A stretch of 64,000 bases of DNA from Kaistia defluvii (GCF_040548815.1 NZ_JBEPSM010000001.1:2721798-2785797); one strand, 5' to 3'. Shown: positions 33,481 through 41,776, counted from the first letter of the stretch. Program-made: numbers and translations. The notes: generated by a model from the letters alone, not told the origin.

Positions 33481-34665
33481 ATGTTCCAGACAGTCGCCAA
33501 TTTCGATCGCATCGGCGAGGAGAACGCCTTCGCGGTGCTCGCCCGCGCCACCGATCTCGCCCGCCAGGGCCGCGACATCATCAATCTCGGCATCGGGCAG
33601 CCCGACTTCAAAACGCCGGAGCATATCGTCGAAGCGGCGGTGAAGGCGCTGCGCGACGGCGAGCATGGCTATACGCCGGCGACCGGCATCCTGCCGCTGC
33701 GCGAAGCCGTCGCCGCGGACGTTGCAAAGCGTACCGGCGCGCCGGTCTCGCCTGACAATGTCGTGGTGGTGCCGGGCGGCAAGGTGACGATGTTCGCGGC
33801 GATCCTGATGTTCGGCGAACCCGGCGCCGACATCCTCTATCCCGATCCCGGCTTCCCGATCTACCGCTCGATGATCGAGTTCACCGGCGCCAATCCGGTC
33901 GCCGTGCCGATCCGCGAGGAGAACGGCTTCGCCTTCTCCGCCGAGGAGACGCTGGCGCTGATCACGCCGAAGACCCGCCTGATCATCCTGAACTCGCCTG
34001 CCAACCCGACCGGCGGCGTCACACCGAAGAGCGAGATCGACAAGCTCGTCGCCGGCCTCGCCAAATGGCCCAATGTCGCGATTATGTCCGACGAGATCTA
34101 CGGCCAGATGATCTATGACGGGCTGGAGCACACCTCGCTGCTCTCCTATCCCGAGATCCGCGACCGCGTCATCCTGCTCGACGGCTGGTCCAAGACCTAT
34201 GCCATGACCGGCTGGCGCATGGGTTATTCGGTCTGGCCGACCGCGCTGGTCGACAAGGTGCGCAAGCTTGCCGTGAATTGCTGGTCCTGCGTCAACGCGC
34301 CGGCGCAGTTCGCCGGCCTCGCCGCGCTGACCGGCCCGCAGGACGCGGTGCATGCCATGGTCGCGGAATTCGACCGTCGCCGCCATGTCGTGGTCGAGGA
34401 GATGAACAAGATCTCGGGCGTTTCCTGCGCCACGCCGAAGGGCGCGTTCTACGCCTTCCCGAACATCAAGGCGACGGGCTGGAAGGCCAAGCCGCTCGCC
34501 TCCGCTCTGCTGGAGCAGGCCGGCGTCGCCACGATCGGCGGCCCGGATTTCGGCATCCATGGCGAAGGCTATATCCGCCTCTCCTACGCCAACTCGACGG
34601 AAAACATCCGCAAGGCGATCGCCCGCATCGACGAATTCCTGCAGGCGAACATCAAGGCTGCCTGA
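33481..34665 (+). CDS. PLP-dependent aminotransferase (aspartate aminotransferase class I)
   Basis: 394 residues of the class I/II aminotransferase family: INLGIGQPDFKTP near the N-terminus, NSPANPTGGV, DEIYGQMIYDG, and GWSKTYAMTGWRMGY with the PLP lysine; the C-terminus has the substrate arginine in GYIRLSYAN. GGGAGG lies just before the ATG at 33481. It is divergent from the dehydratase with a 135-bp gap. Donor and acceptor cannot be named from sequence; aspartate or an aromatic/branched amino acid are typical. Confidence 0.88.
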   Translation: MFQTVANFDRIGEENAFAVLARATDLARQGRDIINLGIGQPDFKTPEHIVEAAVKALRDGEHGYTPATGILPLREAVAADVAKRTGAPVSPDNVVVVPGGKVTMFAAILMFGEPGADILYPDPGFPIYRSMIEFTGANPVAVPIREENGFAFSAEETLALITPKTRLIILNSPANPTGGVTPKSEIDKLVAGLAKWPNVAIMSDEIYGQMIYDGLEHTSLLSYPEIRDRVILLDGWSKTYAMTGWRMGYSVWPTALVDKVRKLAVNCWSCVNAPAQFAGLAALTGPQDAVHAMVAEFDRRRHVVVEEMNKISGVSCATPKGAFYAFPNIKATGWKAKPLASALLEQAGVATIGGPDFGIHGEGYIRLSYANSTENIRKAIARIDEFLQANIKAA

Positions 34666-34673
34666 GGCCCCAA

Positions 34674-34776
34674 CCCTGCCCTCTCCCGCAAGCGAGACCT
34701 TCACCTCTCCCTGAGGGAGAGGTGAAGCAAGCGCCGTCGTCAGCACCAATCCCTCTCCCGATGCGGGAGAGGGTTC
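34674..34776. repeat. family B repeats, three hairpins
   Basis: A partial CCCTCTCCCGCAAGCG half, a complete ACCTCTCCCTGAGGGAGAGGT hairpin (around 34702-34722) and a CCCTCTCCCGATGCGGGAGAGGG hairpin (around 34751-34775) are packed between convergent genes. Confidence 0.75.
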
Positions 34777-34794
34777 TTATGAGGGCTCCGACCC

Positions 34795-35745
34795 TTACGC
34801 CGCCGCGCCGGCGACGGCCTGCTCGATCGAGGTTTTCAGGCCGGCATCAAGGCCGAGACGGGCGGCGAGCATGTCGAGATAGGCGCGCTCGGCCGGATGG
34901 TCGGGATCGATTGCCAGCAGCGACGCGGCATAAAGCTGGATCGCATGCTCCGGCCCGGTCGCCGAATCCACTACCTTGTTGAGATCGAGCGGCCCGGCCA
35001 GCTCGCGGTCAAGGTAATCGCGCTCCTCGGCCGACAGGCCGCCTTCGCTGAGCTTGCCCAGAATCTTCTGGCGCTCGGTCGCGTCGACCGTGCCGTCCGC
35101 CTTGGCGGCAGCGATCATCGCGGTCACGATCGACAGCGCGACGGCGTCCTGGCCGCCCGGCGCATTGGCCGGATGGAAGGCCGAATCCGCCGGCGGCAGG
35201 GCGGCCGGGGTGCCGACCGGCGGCGCCGAGGCGGTCGTGCCGGGATTGTTGATCTTGTATTGCTGGAACGCCTTGTAGGCGAGCGTGCCGATCGCGGCGA
35301 GGCCGCCCAGCGTCAGCGCATCGGCCTTGAGCTTCGGGCCCTTGCCGCCGAACAGCACCGCGGCGAGACCGCCGGCCGCCGCCGTCGACAGGCCGGGATT
35401 CTGCTTGGCATATTCCGTGACCTTGCCGACCACGTCGCCCAGGCCGCCGCGCGACCCGCCGGCGGCCGAACCGCCGCCATTGCCGCCCATGATGCCGCCG
35501 AGCAGGTCGCCGAGACCGCCAGCGCCGGCTCCACCGGCCGCACCGCCGCCCGCGCCGCCGAGCATGCCGCCCAGCAGGTCGCCGAGGCCGCCGGATCCGG
35601 CGCCCGGCGAAGACGGCTGACCGCCGCCGCCGCCAAGCGAGCCGCTCATCCGGCTGAGATCACCGAGGCCGCCCTGCCCCTGGCCGCCGCCTTGCCCGGT
35701 CGTCGCGCCGAGTAGCTGGTCGAGAATGCTCTTGCCGTCGATCAT
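34795..35745 (-). CDS. DUF533 / TerB-like protein (YebE family)
   Basis: 316 residues in two parts. The first (about 20-105) is glycine-rich with repeated GLGDLLGG units (three copies); the second contains a hydrophobic helix (about 120-155) and a helical TerB-like domain (about 200-310: SIVTAMIAAAKADGTVDATERQKILGKL). This is the DUF533/YebE architecture, an inner-membrane protein of unknown role. The repeated GLGDLLGG stretch may vary in length between strains. Confidence 0.82.
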   Translation of the reverse strand: MIDGKSILDQLLGATTGQGGGQGQGGLGDLSRMSGSLGGGGGQPSSPGAGSGGLGDLLGGMLGGAGGGAAGGAGAGGLGDLLGGIMGGNGGGSAAGGSRGGLGDVVGKVTEYAKQNPGLSTAAAGGLAAVLFGGKGPKLKADALTLGGLAAIGTLAYKAFQQYKINNPGTTASAPPVGTPAALPPADSAFHPANAPGGQDAVALSIVTAMIAAAKADGTVDATERQKILGKLSEGGLSAEERDYLDRELAGPLDLNKVVDSATGPEHAIQLYAASLLAIDPDHPAERAYLDMLAARLGLDAGLKTSIEQAVAGAAA

Positions 35746-36008
35746 CTCACTCTTCCCTATCTAAAAAGCCGCGCCAATGCGCTTTGGGGGAAGTAGTGAG
35801 CACTGGTTGCCACGACAAGGCAAGATCCCGCCTCGACGATCAAAATCATCGCGACGAAATCGATGGCGAAAAAGGAAAGGCCGCCCCTGCTCTGCGCAGA
35901 CGCGGCCTGACGAACTCGTTGTGATTGCTGCGAAACGATTGGCTTCGCCGGCGAAGACTTTGGAGTGCCCTCCCCGCAAGCGGAAGAGGGAAGCTCCAGA
36001 TCGCCAGC
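35746..36008. other. intergenic region upstream of the DUF533 gene
   Basis: 263 bp with no gene. It should hold the DUF533 gene's promoter and the end of the KDPG aldolase transcript; a decayed family B half (CTCCCCGCAAGCGG, near 35970) is visible. Confidence 0.4.
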
Positions 36009-36650
36009 TCAGGCGGCGCGCAGCTCGAAGGCTTCGCGCGCCAGGGTGGTGATACCAGCCCAGTCGCCGGCCGCGATCGCGCTCGCCGGCGCGACCCACG
36101 AGCCGCCGACGCACATCACGTTGGGCAGCGACAGATAGCTCAGCGCATTCTTCAGGCTGACGCCGCCGGTCGGGCAGAACATCAGGCCCGGCAGCGGCGA
36201 CGACAGCGCCTTGAGGTAGGGTGCGCCGCCGGCCTGCTCGGCCGGGAAGAACTTCGCCGCGCCATAGCCTTCCTCGAGCAGGAACATCGCCTCGCCGGCC
36301 GTGGCGACGCCCGGCAGCAGCGGCACCGGCGAACCGGCCGCATGCGCGATCAGCTTCGGGCTGGCGCCGGGGCTGACGAGGAAGGTCGAGCCGGCCGCGA
36401 CGGCCTCGTCGAACTGCTTCGGGTTGAGGATCGTGCCGGCGCCGACATTGGCGCCTTCGACCTCGGCCTTGATGGCGCGGATGCAGTCGAGCGCGGCCGG
36501 CGTGCGCAGCGTCACTTCGAGCGCCGTCAGGCCGCCGGCGACCAGCGCCCGCGCGAGCGGTACGGCGGTCTTGACGTCATCGATGATCAGCACCGGAACA
36601 ACCGGCGCGGCTTTCACGATCGGGAGGAGAGCGGTGAGGTTCTGGGTCAT
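36009..36650 (-). CDS. eda: 2-keto-3-deoxy-6-phosphogluconate aldolase
   Basis: 213 residues of the KDPG/KHG aldolase family: LEVTLRTPAALD with Glu45 and Arg49, the Schiff-base lysine Lys133 in GAAKFFPAE, and the phosphate loop FCPTGGVS. It splits KDPG into pyruvate and glyceraldehyde 3-phosphate in the Entner-Doudoroff pathway. The usual partners edd and zwf are not adjacent. The ATG at 36648-36650 gives the standard length. Confidence 0.93.
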   Translation of the reverse strand: MTQNLTALLPIVKAAPVVPVLIIDDVKTAVPLARALVAGGLTALEVTLRTPAALDCIRAIKAEVEGANVGAGTILNPKQFDEAVAAGSTFLVSPGASPKLIAHAAGSPVPLLPGVATAGEAMFLLEEGYGAAKFFPAEQAGGAPYLKALSSPLPGLMFCPTGGVSLKNALSYLSLPNVMCVGGSWVAPASAIAAGDWAGITTLAREAFELRAA

Positions 36651-36821
36651 GAGTGTGTTTCTAGCCAATGGGTCGGCGGAGCGGAAGAGCGATCTGGAGC
36701 TTTCCCATTCGGACACCGAAGAAAAGGGGGAGAGAGGTAGTCATGGGGGACCTGGCATCATGCTGATGAGACTTGTTTGAGCGAAGGGTCGGAGACGATC
36801 CGGCCGAGCGACACCCTCCGC

Positions 36822-36920
36822 CGTCATCCGGCCGGGATCCAGACACGCCGCGCATGACGATGCGGCTCAACCATGCTTCCGTGGCCGGTGTTTATGGGCC
36901 CCGGCCTTCGCCGGGGCGAC
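36822..36920. repeat. family C repeat
   Basis: GTCATCCGGCCGGGATCCAG... at the left and ATGGGCCCCGGCCTTCGCCG-GGGCGAC at the right, same orientation as 16261-16369; the left hairpin is slightly decayed. Confidence 0.75.
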
Positions 36921-36966
36921 GGAAGAACAGCAATTCTTCCCCGCTGGTGGGCGAAATCTGTCTGCA

Positions 36967-37106
36967 GGTCTCGATATCCAACATCCTGAGGAGGCTTGCG
37001 CAGCAAGCCGTCTCGAAGCCTGCCTAGGGGCCGGGCTTGATGCCGGCGCCGCCCTGCGTGCTTCGAGACGGCCCTTCGGGCCTCCTCAGCATGTTGAGGA
37101 TGGTGG
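36967..37106. repeat. family A repeat
   Basis: Same orientation as 9428-9572, including the flanking words CTCGAT(A/T)TCCAACATCC on the left and TTGAGGATGGTG on the right. Confidence 0.8.
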
Positions 37107-37181
37107 TTCTCCAAGGTTATCCGCAGGGGGAGGTGAAGCAGAGCGCCCGCTAGCCACAGGGTCGAGGCCGGGCGCGGCCTC

Positions 37182-37220
37182 CCCCCTCTCCCGCCGCGCG
37201 GGAGAGGGCTGGGGTGAGGG
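37182..37220. repeat. family B repeat
   Basis: CCCTCTCCCGCC/GCGCGGGAGAGGG with the conserved tail CTGGGGTGAGGG. Confidence 0.75.
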
Positions 37221-37222
37221 TC

Positions 37223-37249
37223 TTCCCTTCCCTTCCCTTCCCTTCCCTT
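37223..37249. repeat. TTCCC pentanucleotide tandem repeat
   Basis: Five exact TTCCC units directly after a family B element, about 140 bp upstream of the MFS start. It could be length-variable. Confidence 0.85.
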
Positions 37250-37387
37250 GCTCCCTTCCTTCCCGAAAATTCCCGCGTAAAAATCCGCGTCATCTTGTCG
37301 AAACCGCGCTGCCTCGTTCGTCGAGGCTTCATCGGCGGCGGAAGGCAAGCCTCGCGACCGCCCAACTTCCTTGGAGGGGTTCGCAGC

Positions 37388-38590
37388 ATGAGCAATTTCC
37401 AACGCTGGCTCGTCGTCTTCGCAGGCGCGCTGATGGGCTGTGTCGCCGTCGGCACGATGTTCTCGCTCGCCGTCTTTCTCGATCCGATGTCGCTCGAGAC
37501 CGGCTGGTCCCGGGCCGGCATCTCCAGCGCCATGACCCTCAACTTCCTGGTCATGGGCGTCGCCGGCATCGCCTGGGGCACGGCCAGCGACCGCTTCGGG
37601 CCCGGCATCGTCGTGCTGATCGGGTCGCTGCTGCTCGGACTGGCGCTGGTGCTGGCGAGCCGGGCGACCTCGCTGCTCGCCTTCCAGCTGACCTACGGCA
37701 TTCTCGTCGGCCTCGCCGCCAGCGCCTTCTTCGCGCCCGTTACCGCGGCGGTGACCGGCTGGTTCACCACCCATCGCAGCCTCGCTGTCTCGCTGGTCTC
37801 GGCCGGCATGGGCATGGCGCCGATGACCATCTCGCCCTTCGCGCGCTGGCTGATCACCGCCTATGACTGGCGCTTCGCCATGCTCGCCATCGGCATCGGC
37901 ACCTGGGTGGTGCTGCTGCCCGCGACGCTGCTGTTGCGGCGGCCTCCGGCGGCGCCTGCCCCGGCGCTGGCGGGCGCACCGGCCGGCGAATCCGGCGGCA
38001 TGCCCATGCGCGAGGTGCTGCGCTCGCCGCAGTTCTGGATTCTCGGGCTCACCTTCTTTGCCTGCTGCGCGGCCCATTCCGGCCCGATCTTCCACATGGT
38101 GAGCTATGCCATCGTCTGCGGCGTCTCGCCGATGGCGGCCGTCAGCATCTACAGCGTCGAGGGGCTGGCCGGGCTCGGCGGCCGCATCCTGCTCGGCGTC
38201 GGCGCCGACCGGCTCGGCGTCAAGCCGGTGCTGGTGGCGGGCCTGCTGGTGCAGGCGATCGTCATCGCCGCCTACAGCGTCGTCGGCCAGCTCGAGCAGT
38301 TCTACCTGCTCGCGATGATCTTCGGCGCTGCCTATGGCGGCGTGATGCCGCTCTATGCGGTGCTGGCGCATGATTATTTCGGCCAGAAGAATCTCGGCGC
38401 CGTGCTCGGGGCCGCGACCATGCTGTCGAGCGTCGGGATGGCGCTCGGGCCCTGGATCGGCGGCTGGATCTTCGACACCTTCCAGAATTATGCTTGGCTG
38501 TTCATCGGTTCGTCGATCGTCGGCCTCGGCGCGGTGGCGATCGCCCTCGCCTTCCCGCCGCTGCCCCGCCGGCGGTTTCAGCCGGCTTAA
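37388..38590 (+). CDS. MFS transporter (OxlT/monocarboxylate-like)
   Basis: A 400-residue major facilitator with 12 hydrophobic helices split by a Pro/Ala-rich loop (about 185-205). Features such as GWSRAGISSAMTLNFLVMGVAGIAWGTASDRFGP (about 39-72) are typical of the oxalate/formate and monocarboxylate-type MFS branch that carries organic acids. GGAGG at 37373-37377 precedes the ATG at 37388. Substrate unknown. Confidence 0.85.
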   Translation: MSNFQRWLVVFAGALMGCVAVGTMFSLAVFLDPMSLETGWSRAGISSAMTLNFLVMGVAGIAWGTASDRFGPGIVVLIGSLLLGLALVLASRATSLLAFQLTYGILVGLAASAFFAPVTAAVTGWFTTHRSLAVSLVSAGMGMAPMTISPFARWLITAYDWRFAMLAIGIGTWVVLLPATLLLRRPPAAPAPALAGAPAGESGGMPMREVLRSPQFWILGLTFFACCAAHSGPIFHMVSYAIVCGVSPMAAVSIYSVEGLAGLGGRILLGVGADRLGVKPVLVAGLLVQAIVIAAYSVVGQLEQFYLLAMIFGAAYGGVMPLYAVLAHDYFGQKNLGAVLGAATMLSSVGMALGPWIGGWIFDTFQNYAWLFIGSSIVGLGAVAIALAFPPLPRRRFQPA

Positions 38591-39438
38591 GGGGCAAGAA
38601 AAGGCCCCTCACCCCAACCCTCTCCCGCGCGCGGGAGAGGGAGCCCGCCTGCACCCTTCCCCGGCATCCTGAAAGGCGCCGGCCAAATAGCCCTCGCCCG
38701 CTTGCGGGAGAGGGTGGGGTGAGGGTCTTGCTGACCGGCCGTGAGGACTTTGCTCGCTGGCCGCGACGATCCACTCTCCGGAACCTCCGGCCCCATCCAT
38801 CCCCTCCGCCATCATCCTGAGGCGCTTCGCGAAGCGAAGCCTCGAAGGAGGCTCCAGTGGGCAACCACCGGAATTCGACGAAGTCCTCTCCGTCTCCAGA
38901 AGGGATTTCCCTGGACCCTCCTTCGAGGCCCGGCTTCGCCGGGCACCTCAGGATGAGGATCGAGGTCTTCGAATTGGAGCGCGACCCTCAGGAGCGCACC
39001 CGCCCCTCACCCCGACCCTCTCCCGCGCGCGGGAGAGGGAGCCCGCCTGCGCCCTTCCCCGGCATCGTGAAAGGCGCCGGCCGAAAGCCCTCTCCCGCGC
39101 GCGGGAAAGGGCTGGGTGAGGGTCTTGCTTACGGGCAGTGAGGGTTTTGATTGCGCTCTGGGATCTCCAACCTCAGGAGCCTCCAGCCCCATCCATACCC
39201 TCCGCCATCATCCTGAGGCGCTTCGCGAAGCGAAGCCTCGAAGGAGGCTCCAGTGGGCAATTGCTGGAATTCGACGAAGTTCTATCCGTCCCCAGAAGGG
39301 ATTTCCCTGGACCCTCCTTCGAGGCCCGGCTGCGCCGGGCACCTCAGGATGAGGATCGAGGTCTTCGAACTATGGGCCAGCACTCCAGAGAGGATCGCGT
39401 TTCTGGCCTGAGCGACCCAGCATTGCACGACCGCTCCC
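38591..39438. other. 848-bp gene-free region built of a tandem-duplicated repeat block
   Basis: No gene seen. Nearly all of it is two copies of a composite block (see the next entry), each with family B and family D elements, followed by 66 bp of unlike sequence before the RES gene. Confidence 0.75.
38604..39369. repeat. tandem duplication of a ~370-bp composite repeat block
   Basis: Copy 1 is 38604-38973 and copy 2 is 39002-39369, with an offset of 396-398 bp. Each contains, in order, a family B pair (CCCCTCACCCC...GCGGGAGAGGGAGCCC and a second hairpin with GGGTGAGGGTCTTGC), a family D pair (ATCATCCTGAGGCGCTTCGC... and ...CACCTCAGGATGAGGAT), and ends GAGGTCTTCGAA. Between the copies (38985-39003) stands CCCTCAGGAGCGCACCCGC, which is also the last bases of the RES toxin gene (39436-39454). 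So the duplicated segment included the 3' end of that gene. Confidence 0.8.
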
Positions 39439-40233
39439 TCAGGAGCGCACCCGCACCGCAACCCCCGCCCGATCCCAGTTCAGGCCGGCGATGCGGGGAT
39501 CGGCCACGAAGGTCTCGCGCGGGAACTCCACCGCCTGGCGCGGAAACTCGCAGAGCGCCTGCACGCCGCTGGCGCTCAGACGCATGCGCCAGGTCTGGCG
39601 GTCGCCGGGAACCGGGCGCGCAAAGGCGCGGCACATCAGGATCGCCAGATTGCCGCCGCCCGCGGGATCGCGCACCGACCGGTAGCGGATCATGTCGGCA
39701 TCGGCCGCGCGGGCGGCCTCGGCGAAGGCCTGGCAGCCCGCATAGTCGGTGCGGTTTGTCCAGATATCCGCGTCATCGGATAACGGCGGCGCGGTGAGGT
39801 CGAGCAGGCGTCCGGTCGCCACCTCGGCGGAAAAGGCCGTGTATTCGGCCGCATCCTTCGGCCAGGGGGTGGCCGGCGACTCCGCGAAGAACAGCAGCCG
39901 GTAGAAGGCCATCTCGGCCACGGCCGTCTTTGGGTCCTCGGCGGCGTAATAGACGCCGAGCGTCCGTCCCGCACGGCGGAAGCGCGAGCCATAGGGATAG
40001 ATCGAGCCATAGCGGAACGGCGTCGCCAGCAGGAAATCGAGATGGCGGCACTCCGGCGGAATCGCCGGCTTGGCCGCCTCGATCAGGTCTTCCAGCAGGG
40101 CCTGCTCGGCCAGCGTATCGGTCAGCTTGAGCGTCGAAACCCGATGCTGCGCCTCGACAAGGCGCCAGCACGGTCCGGCGAAACTGCGGAACTCAGACGA
40201 GAGCGCGACGCGCGTCCAGATAGGCGATGACAT
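39439..40233 (-). CDS. RES domain toxin
   Basis: 264 residues containing the RES domain. The namesake residues sit in GSRFRRAGRTLGVYYAAEDPKTAVAEMAFYR (Arg, then Glu) and in IRYRSVRDPAG (Ser). RES toxins modify host metabolites or enzymes; studied members degrade NAD+ or ADP-ribosylate a nucleotide-synthesis enzyme. The upstream gene, overlapping by 41 bp, encodes the matching Xre/MbcA/ParS-type antitoxin. The gene is longer than the shortest RES toxins, with about 60 extra N-terminal residues. Its last bases are duplicated inside the neighbouring repeat array. Confidence 0.9.
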   Translation of the reverse strand: MSSPIWTRVALSSEFRSFAGPCWRLVEAQHRVSTLKLTDTLAEQALLEDLIEAAKPAIPPECRHLDFLLATPFRYGSIYPYGSRFRRAGRTLGVYYAAEDPKTAVAEMAFYRLLFFAESPATPWPKDAAEYTAFSAEVATGRLLDLTAPPLSDDADIWTNRTDYAGCQAFAEAARAADADMIRYRSVRDPAGGGNLAILMCRAFARPVPGDRQTWRMRLSASGVQALCEFPRQAVEFPRETFVADPRIAGLNWDRAGVAVRVRS

Positions 40234-40570
40234 CGACCAGCCCGCTCACGGTTTGCAGCTTCTCGATCGGCCGGGCGTCGAGGACGAGATTGGGATTGTC
40301 CAGCCAGGCCTTGGCGACGGCGCCATCACCGCCGACGATCGCGTCGAGCGAGCGGAACAGGCGGATGAACAGAATGGCGAGTTCGAACGGCTTGGTGCCC
40401 GGCTCGAGCCGGAACTCGTCGCGCCGCATCCGCGATACCGTCGCCTCGCTAACGCCGATCGTCGCCGCCAGTACCCGCGCGGTAAGGCGCAACTGGTCCG
40501 CGGCGCGAAGGGCCGCCTTGGTGATGACCGGACCGGCCTCGGGCCGGGCAGCAGGTTGAAGCTTCAGCAT
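40193..40570 (-). CDS. Xre/MbcA/ParS-type antitoxin
   Basis: About 125 residues: an N-terminal helix-turn-helix (LTARVLAATIGVSEATVSRMRRDEF, about 29-53) and a C-terminal toxin-binding domain of the DUF2384 type (AILFIRLFRSLDAIVGGDGAVAKAWLDNPNLVLDARPIEKLQTVSGLVDVIAYLDARRA). It should neutralise the RES toxin and repress the operon. The ATG at 40568-40570 has AAGGA eight bases upstream; ATGs at 40576 and 40615 are alternatives. The final 41 bp overlap the toxin start. Confidence 0.9.
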   Translation of the reverse strand: MLKLQPAARPEAGPVITKAALRAADQLRLTARVLAATIGVSEATVSRMRRDEFRLEPGTKPFELAILFIRLFRSLDAIVGGDGAVAKAWLDNPNLVLDARPIEKLQTVSGLVDVIAYLDARRALV

Positions 40571-40580
40571 CGCCATTTCC

Positions 40581-40620
40581 TTTCCAGAGGAAATATAGGT
40601 CAGAATTTTTTCCATGGAAA
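40581..40620. promoter_or_regulatory. paired TTTCC-GGAAA palindromes upstream of the antitoxin
   Basis: TTTCC-AGA-GGAAA (40581-40593) and TTTCC-AT-GGAAA (40609-40620) are two copies of the same inverted repeat about 28 bp apart, with an AT-rich TATATT (minus strand) between them. They are the likely autoregulatory operators of the toxin-antitoxin operon. Confidence 0.55.
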
Positions 40621-40659
40621 GGGCGGATCGCTCCGACCTTGTGCGCGGCCTCGCGCCGA

Positions 40660-40688
40660 TTGACCCGGCGCAGGGCAGGCTCTATCGC
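40660..40688 (+). promoter_or_regulatory. promoter-like module upstream of exonuclease gene
   Basis: TTGACC, a 17-bp spacer and TATCGC, 49 bp before the exonuclease start. The same module, with identical first 13 bases TTGACCCGGCGCA and the same CTCTATCGCAT, recurs at 41748-41776 upstream of bioM. Confidence 0.5.
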
Positions 40689-40737
40689 ATTCGGACACCG
40701 GCAGAGCCCGCCGTCCCCGTGATTCCGGAGCGTTTCC

Positions 40738-41736
40738 TTGCCCTCTATCGAAGAAAGCCTGTTCGCGGCGGTCGCACTATCCTCCGCCCGCGTCGCGCCC
40801 TTCCCTCAGGGTCCATTCCGCTTCTTCGCGCTGGATGTCGAAACGGCCAACAATCACCGCGGCAGCATCTGCCAGATCGGCGTCGCCTGCGTCCGCCCGG
40901 ACAACAGCATCGAGACCTGGGTGACCCTGGTCAATCCGCAGACCCGGATCTGGCTCTGGAGTGGCCTGCACGGCATCACGGCCGAGAGGGTCGAGGGCGC
41001 GCCGACCTTCGCGGATGTGCTGCCGGTGCTCGAGGTGGCGCTGCGGGGCCACACGGTCTACCAGCATTCCGGCTTCGACCGCAGCGCCGTCGCCGCCGCC
41101 TGCGCCGATATCGACCTCGTGGCGCCCGCCTGGCTATGGCACAACAGCGTCCAGGTGGCGCGCGCAGCCTGGCCCGAGCTGAAGGGCAATGGCGGGCATG
41201 GCCTCGCCAGCTTGAAGGCGCATCTGGGGCTCCGCTTCAACCACCACGACGCCGGCGAAGACGCGCGCGCCGCGGCGGAAGTGGTCCTGCACGCCGAGGG
41301 CGTCCGGGCGAAGGCTTCCAGCACCGCGAGCCGTGGCGATCTCGGCCGAAGCCCGTCCACGCCCTCACGGCTTTCGATCTCGGCGCAGCTCGAAGCAATC
41401 GAATCGCAGCAACGGCATATCGGCGTGTCGCAGCTGACGGAAGGCAACCTGAAGCACAAGCACATCTACCTGAAGGACTTCTTCGATCGGTTTCCGGCCG
41501 ATGCGATCGGCGGCTCGAACATGGCCGAGGCCGCCAGTCGCGAGATCCGCATCCATTGGGGCGGCGGCGTGATCGCTACCGATCTCGATGGTTCGAAGAA
41601 GCTGTTTCGAAAGCGAGCTTGGGTAAGTGCGTTCTTTGACACAAGTGGCGCGCAGGCCGGCGACTGGGTCTCGATCTCCGAGATAGGCCCTTACAGCTAT
41701 CGGATTTCCTGTCACCCCACCGACACGATCGACTGA
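40738..41736 (+). CDS. DEDDh 3'-5' exonuclease with a C-terminal B3/HIRAN-like domain
   Basis: 332 residues. An exonuclease domain related to DNA polymerase III epsilon covers about 25-185: FALDVETANNHRGSICQIGVA (Asp33, Glu35), HSGFDRSAV (Asp114) and NHHDAGEDARAAAE (His170, Asp175) give a complete DEDDh site. A linker follows (about 190-235), then a second domain (about 236-325) with LKDFFDRFPADAIGGSN, GGGVIATDLDGSKKLFRKRAWVSAFF and GDWVSISEIGPYSYRI. This second domain looks like a small beta-barrel DNA-binding domain sometimes attached to restriction enzymes. It starts at TTG 40738 with CCGGAG at 40725-40730. It may cut DNA or RNA in a defence or repair setting beside the toxin-antitoxin pair. 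Confidence 0.85.
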   Translation: MPSIEESLFAAVALSSARVAPFPQGPFRFFALDVETANNHRGSICQIGVACVRPDNSIETWVTLVNPQTRIWLWSGLHGITAERVEGAPTFADVLPVLEVALRGHTVYQHSGFDRSAVAAACADIDLVAPAWLWHNSVQVARAAWPELKGNGGHGLASLKAHLGLRFNHHDAGEDARAAAEVVLHAEGVRAKASSTASRGDLGRSPSTPSRLSISAQLEAIESQQRHIGVSQLTEGNLKHKHIYLKDFFDRFPADAIGGSNMAEAASREIRIHWGGGVIATDLDGSKKLFRKRAWVSAFFDTSGAQAGDWVSISEIGPYSYRISCHPTDTID

Positions 41737-41747
41737 GTGCGCGACAA

Positions 41748-41776
41748 TTGACCCGGCGCATCACAGCCTCTATCGC
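41748..41776 (+). promoter_or_regulatory. promoter-like module upstream of bioM
   Basis: TTGACC - 17 bp - TATCGC, 45 bp before the bioM ATG and 12 bp after the exonuclease stop codon. Nearly the same sequence as 40660-40688. I see no BioR-type TTATNNATAA box here. Confidence 0.5.

Larger units (their letters stand above)
36651..37387. other. 737-bp intergenic region with repeats
   Basis: No gene seen. It holds a full family C repeat (36822-36920), a full family A repeat (36967-37106), a family B hairpin (37182-37220) and a TTCCC run (37223-37249), and then the promoter area of the MFS gene. Confidence 0.7.

Noticed and set aside
38604..39369. Possible insertion sequence
   Set aside because: No transposase frame, no flanking target duplication that I can define; internal structure is made of the same short palindromic families seen elsewhere.
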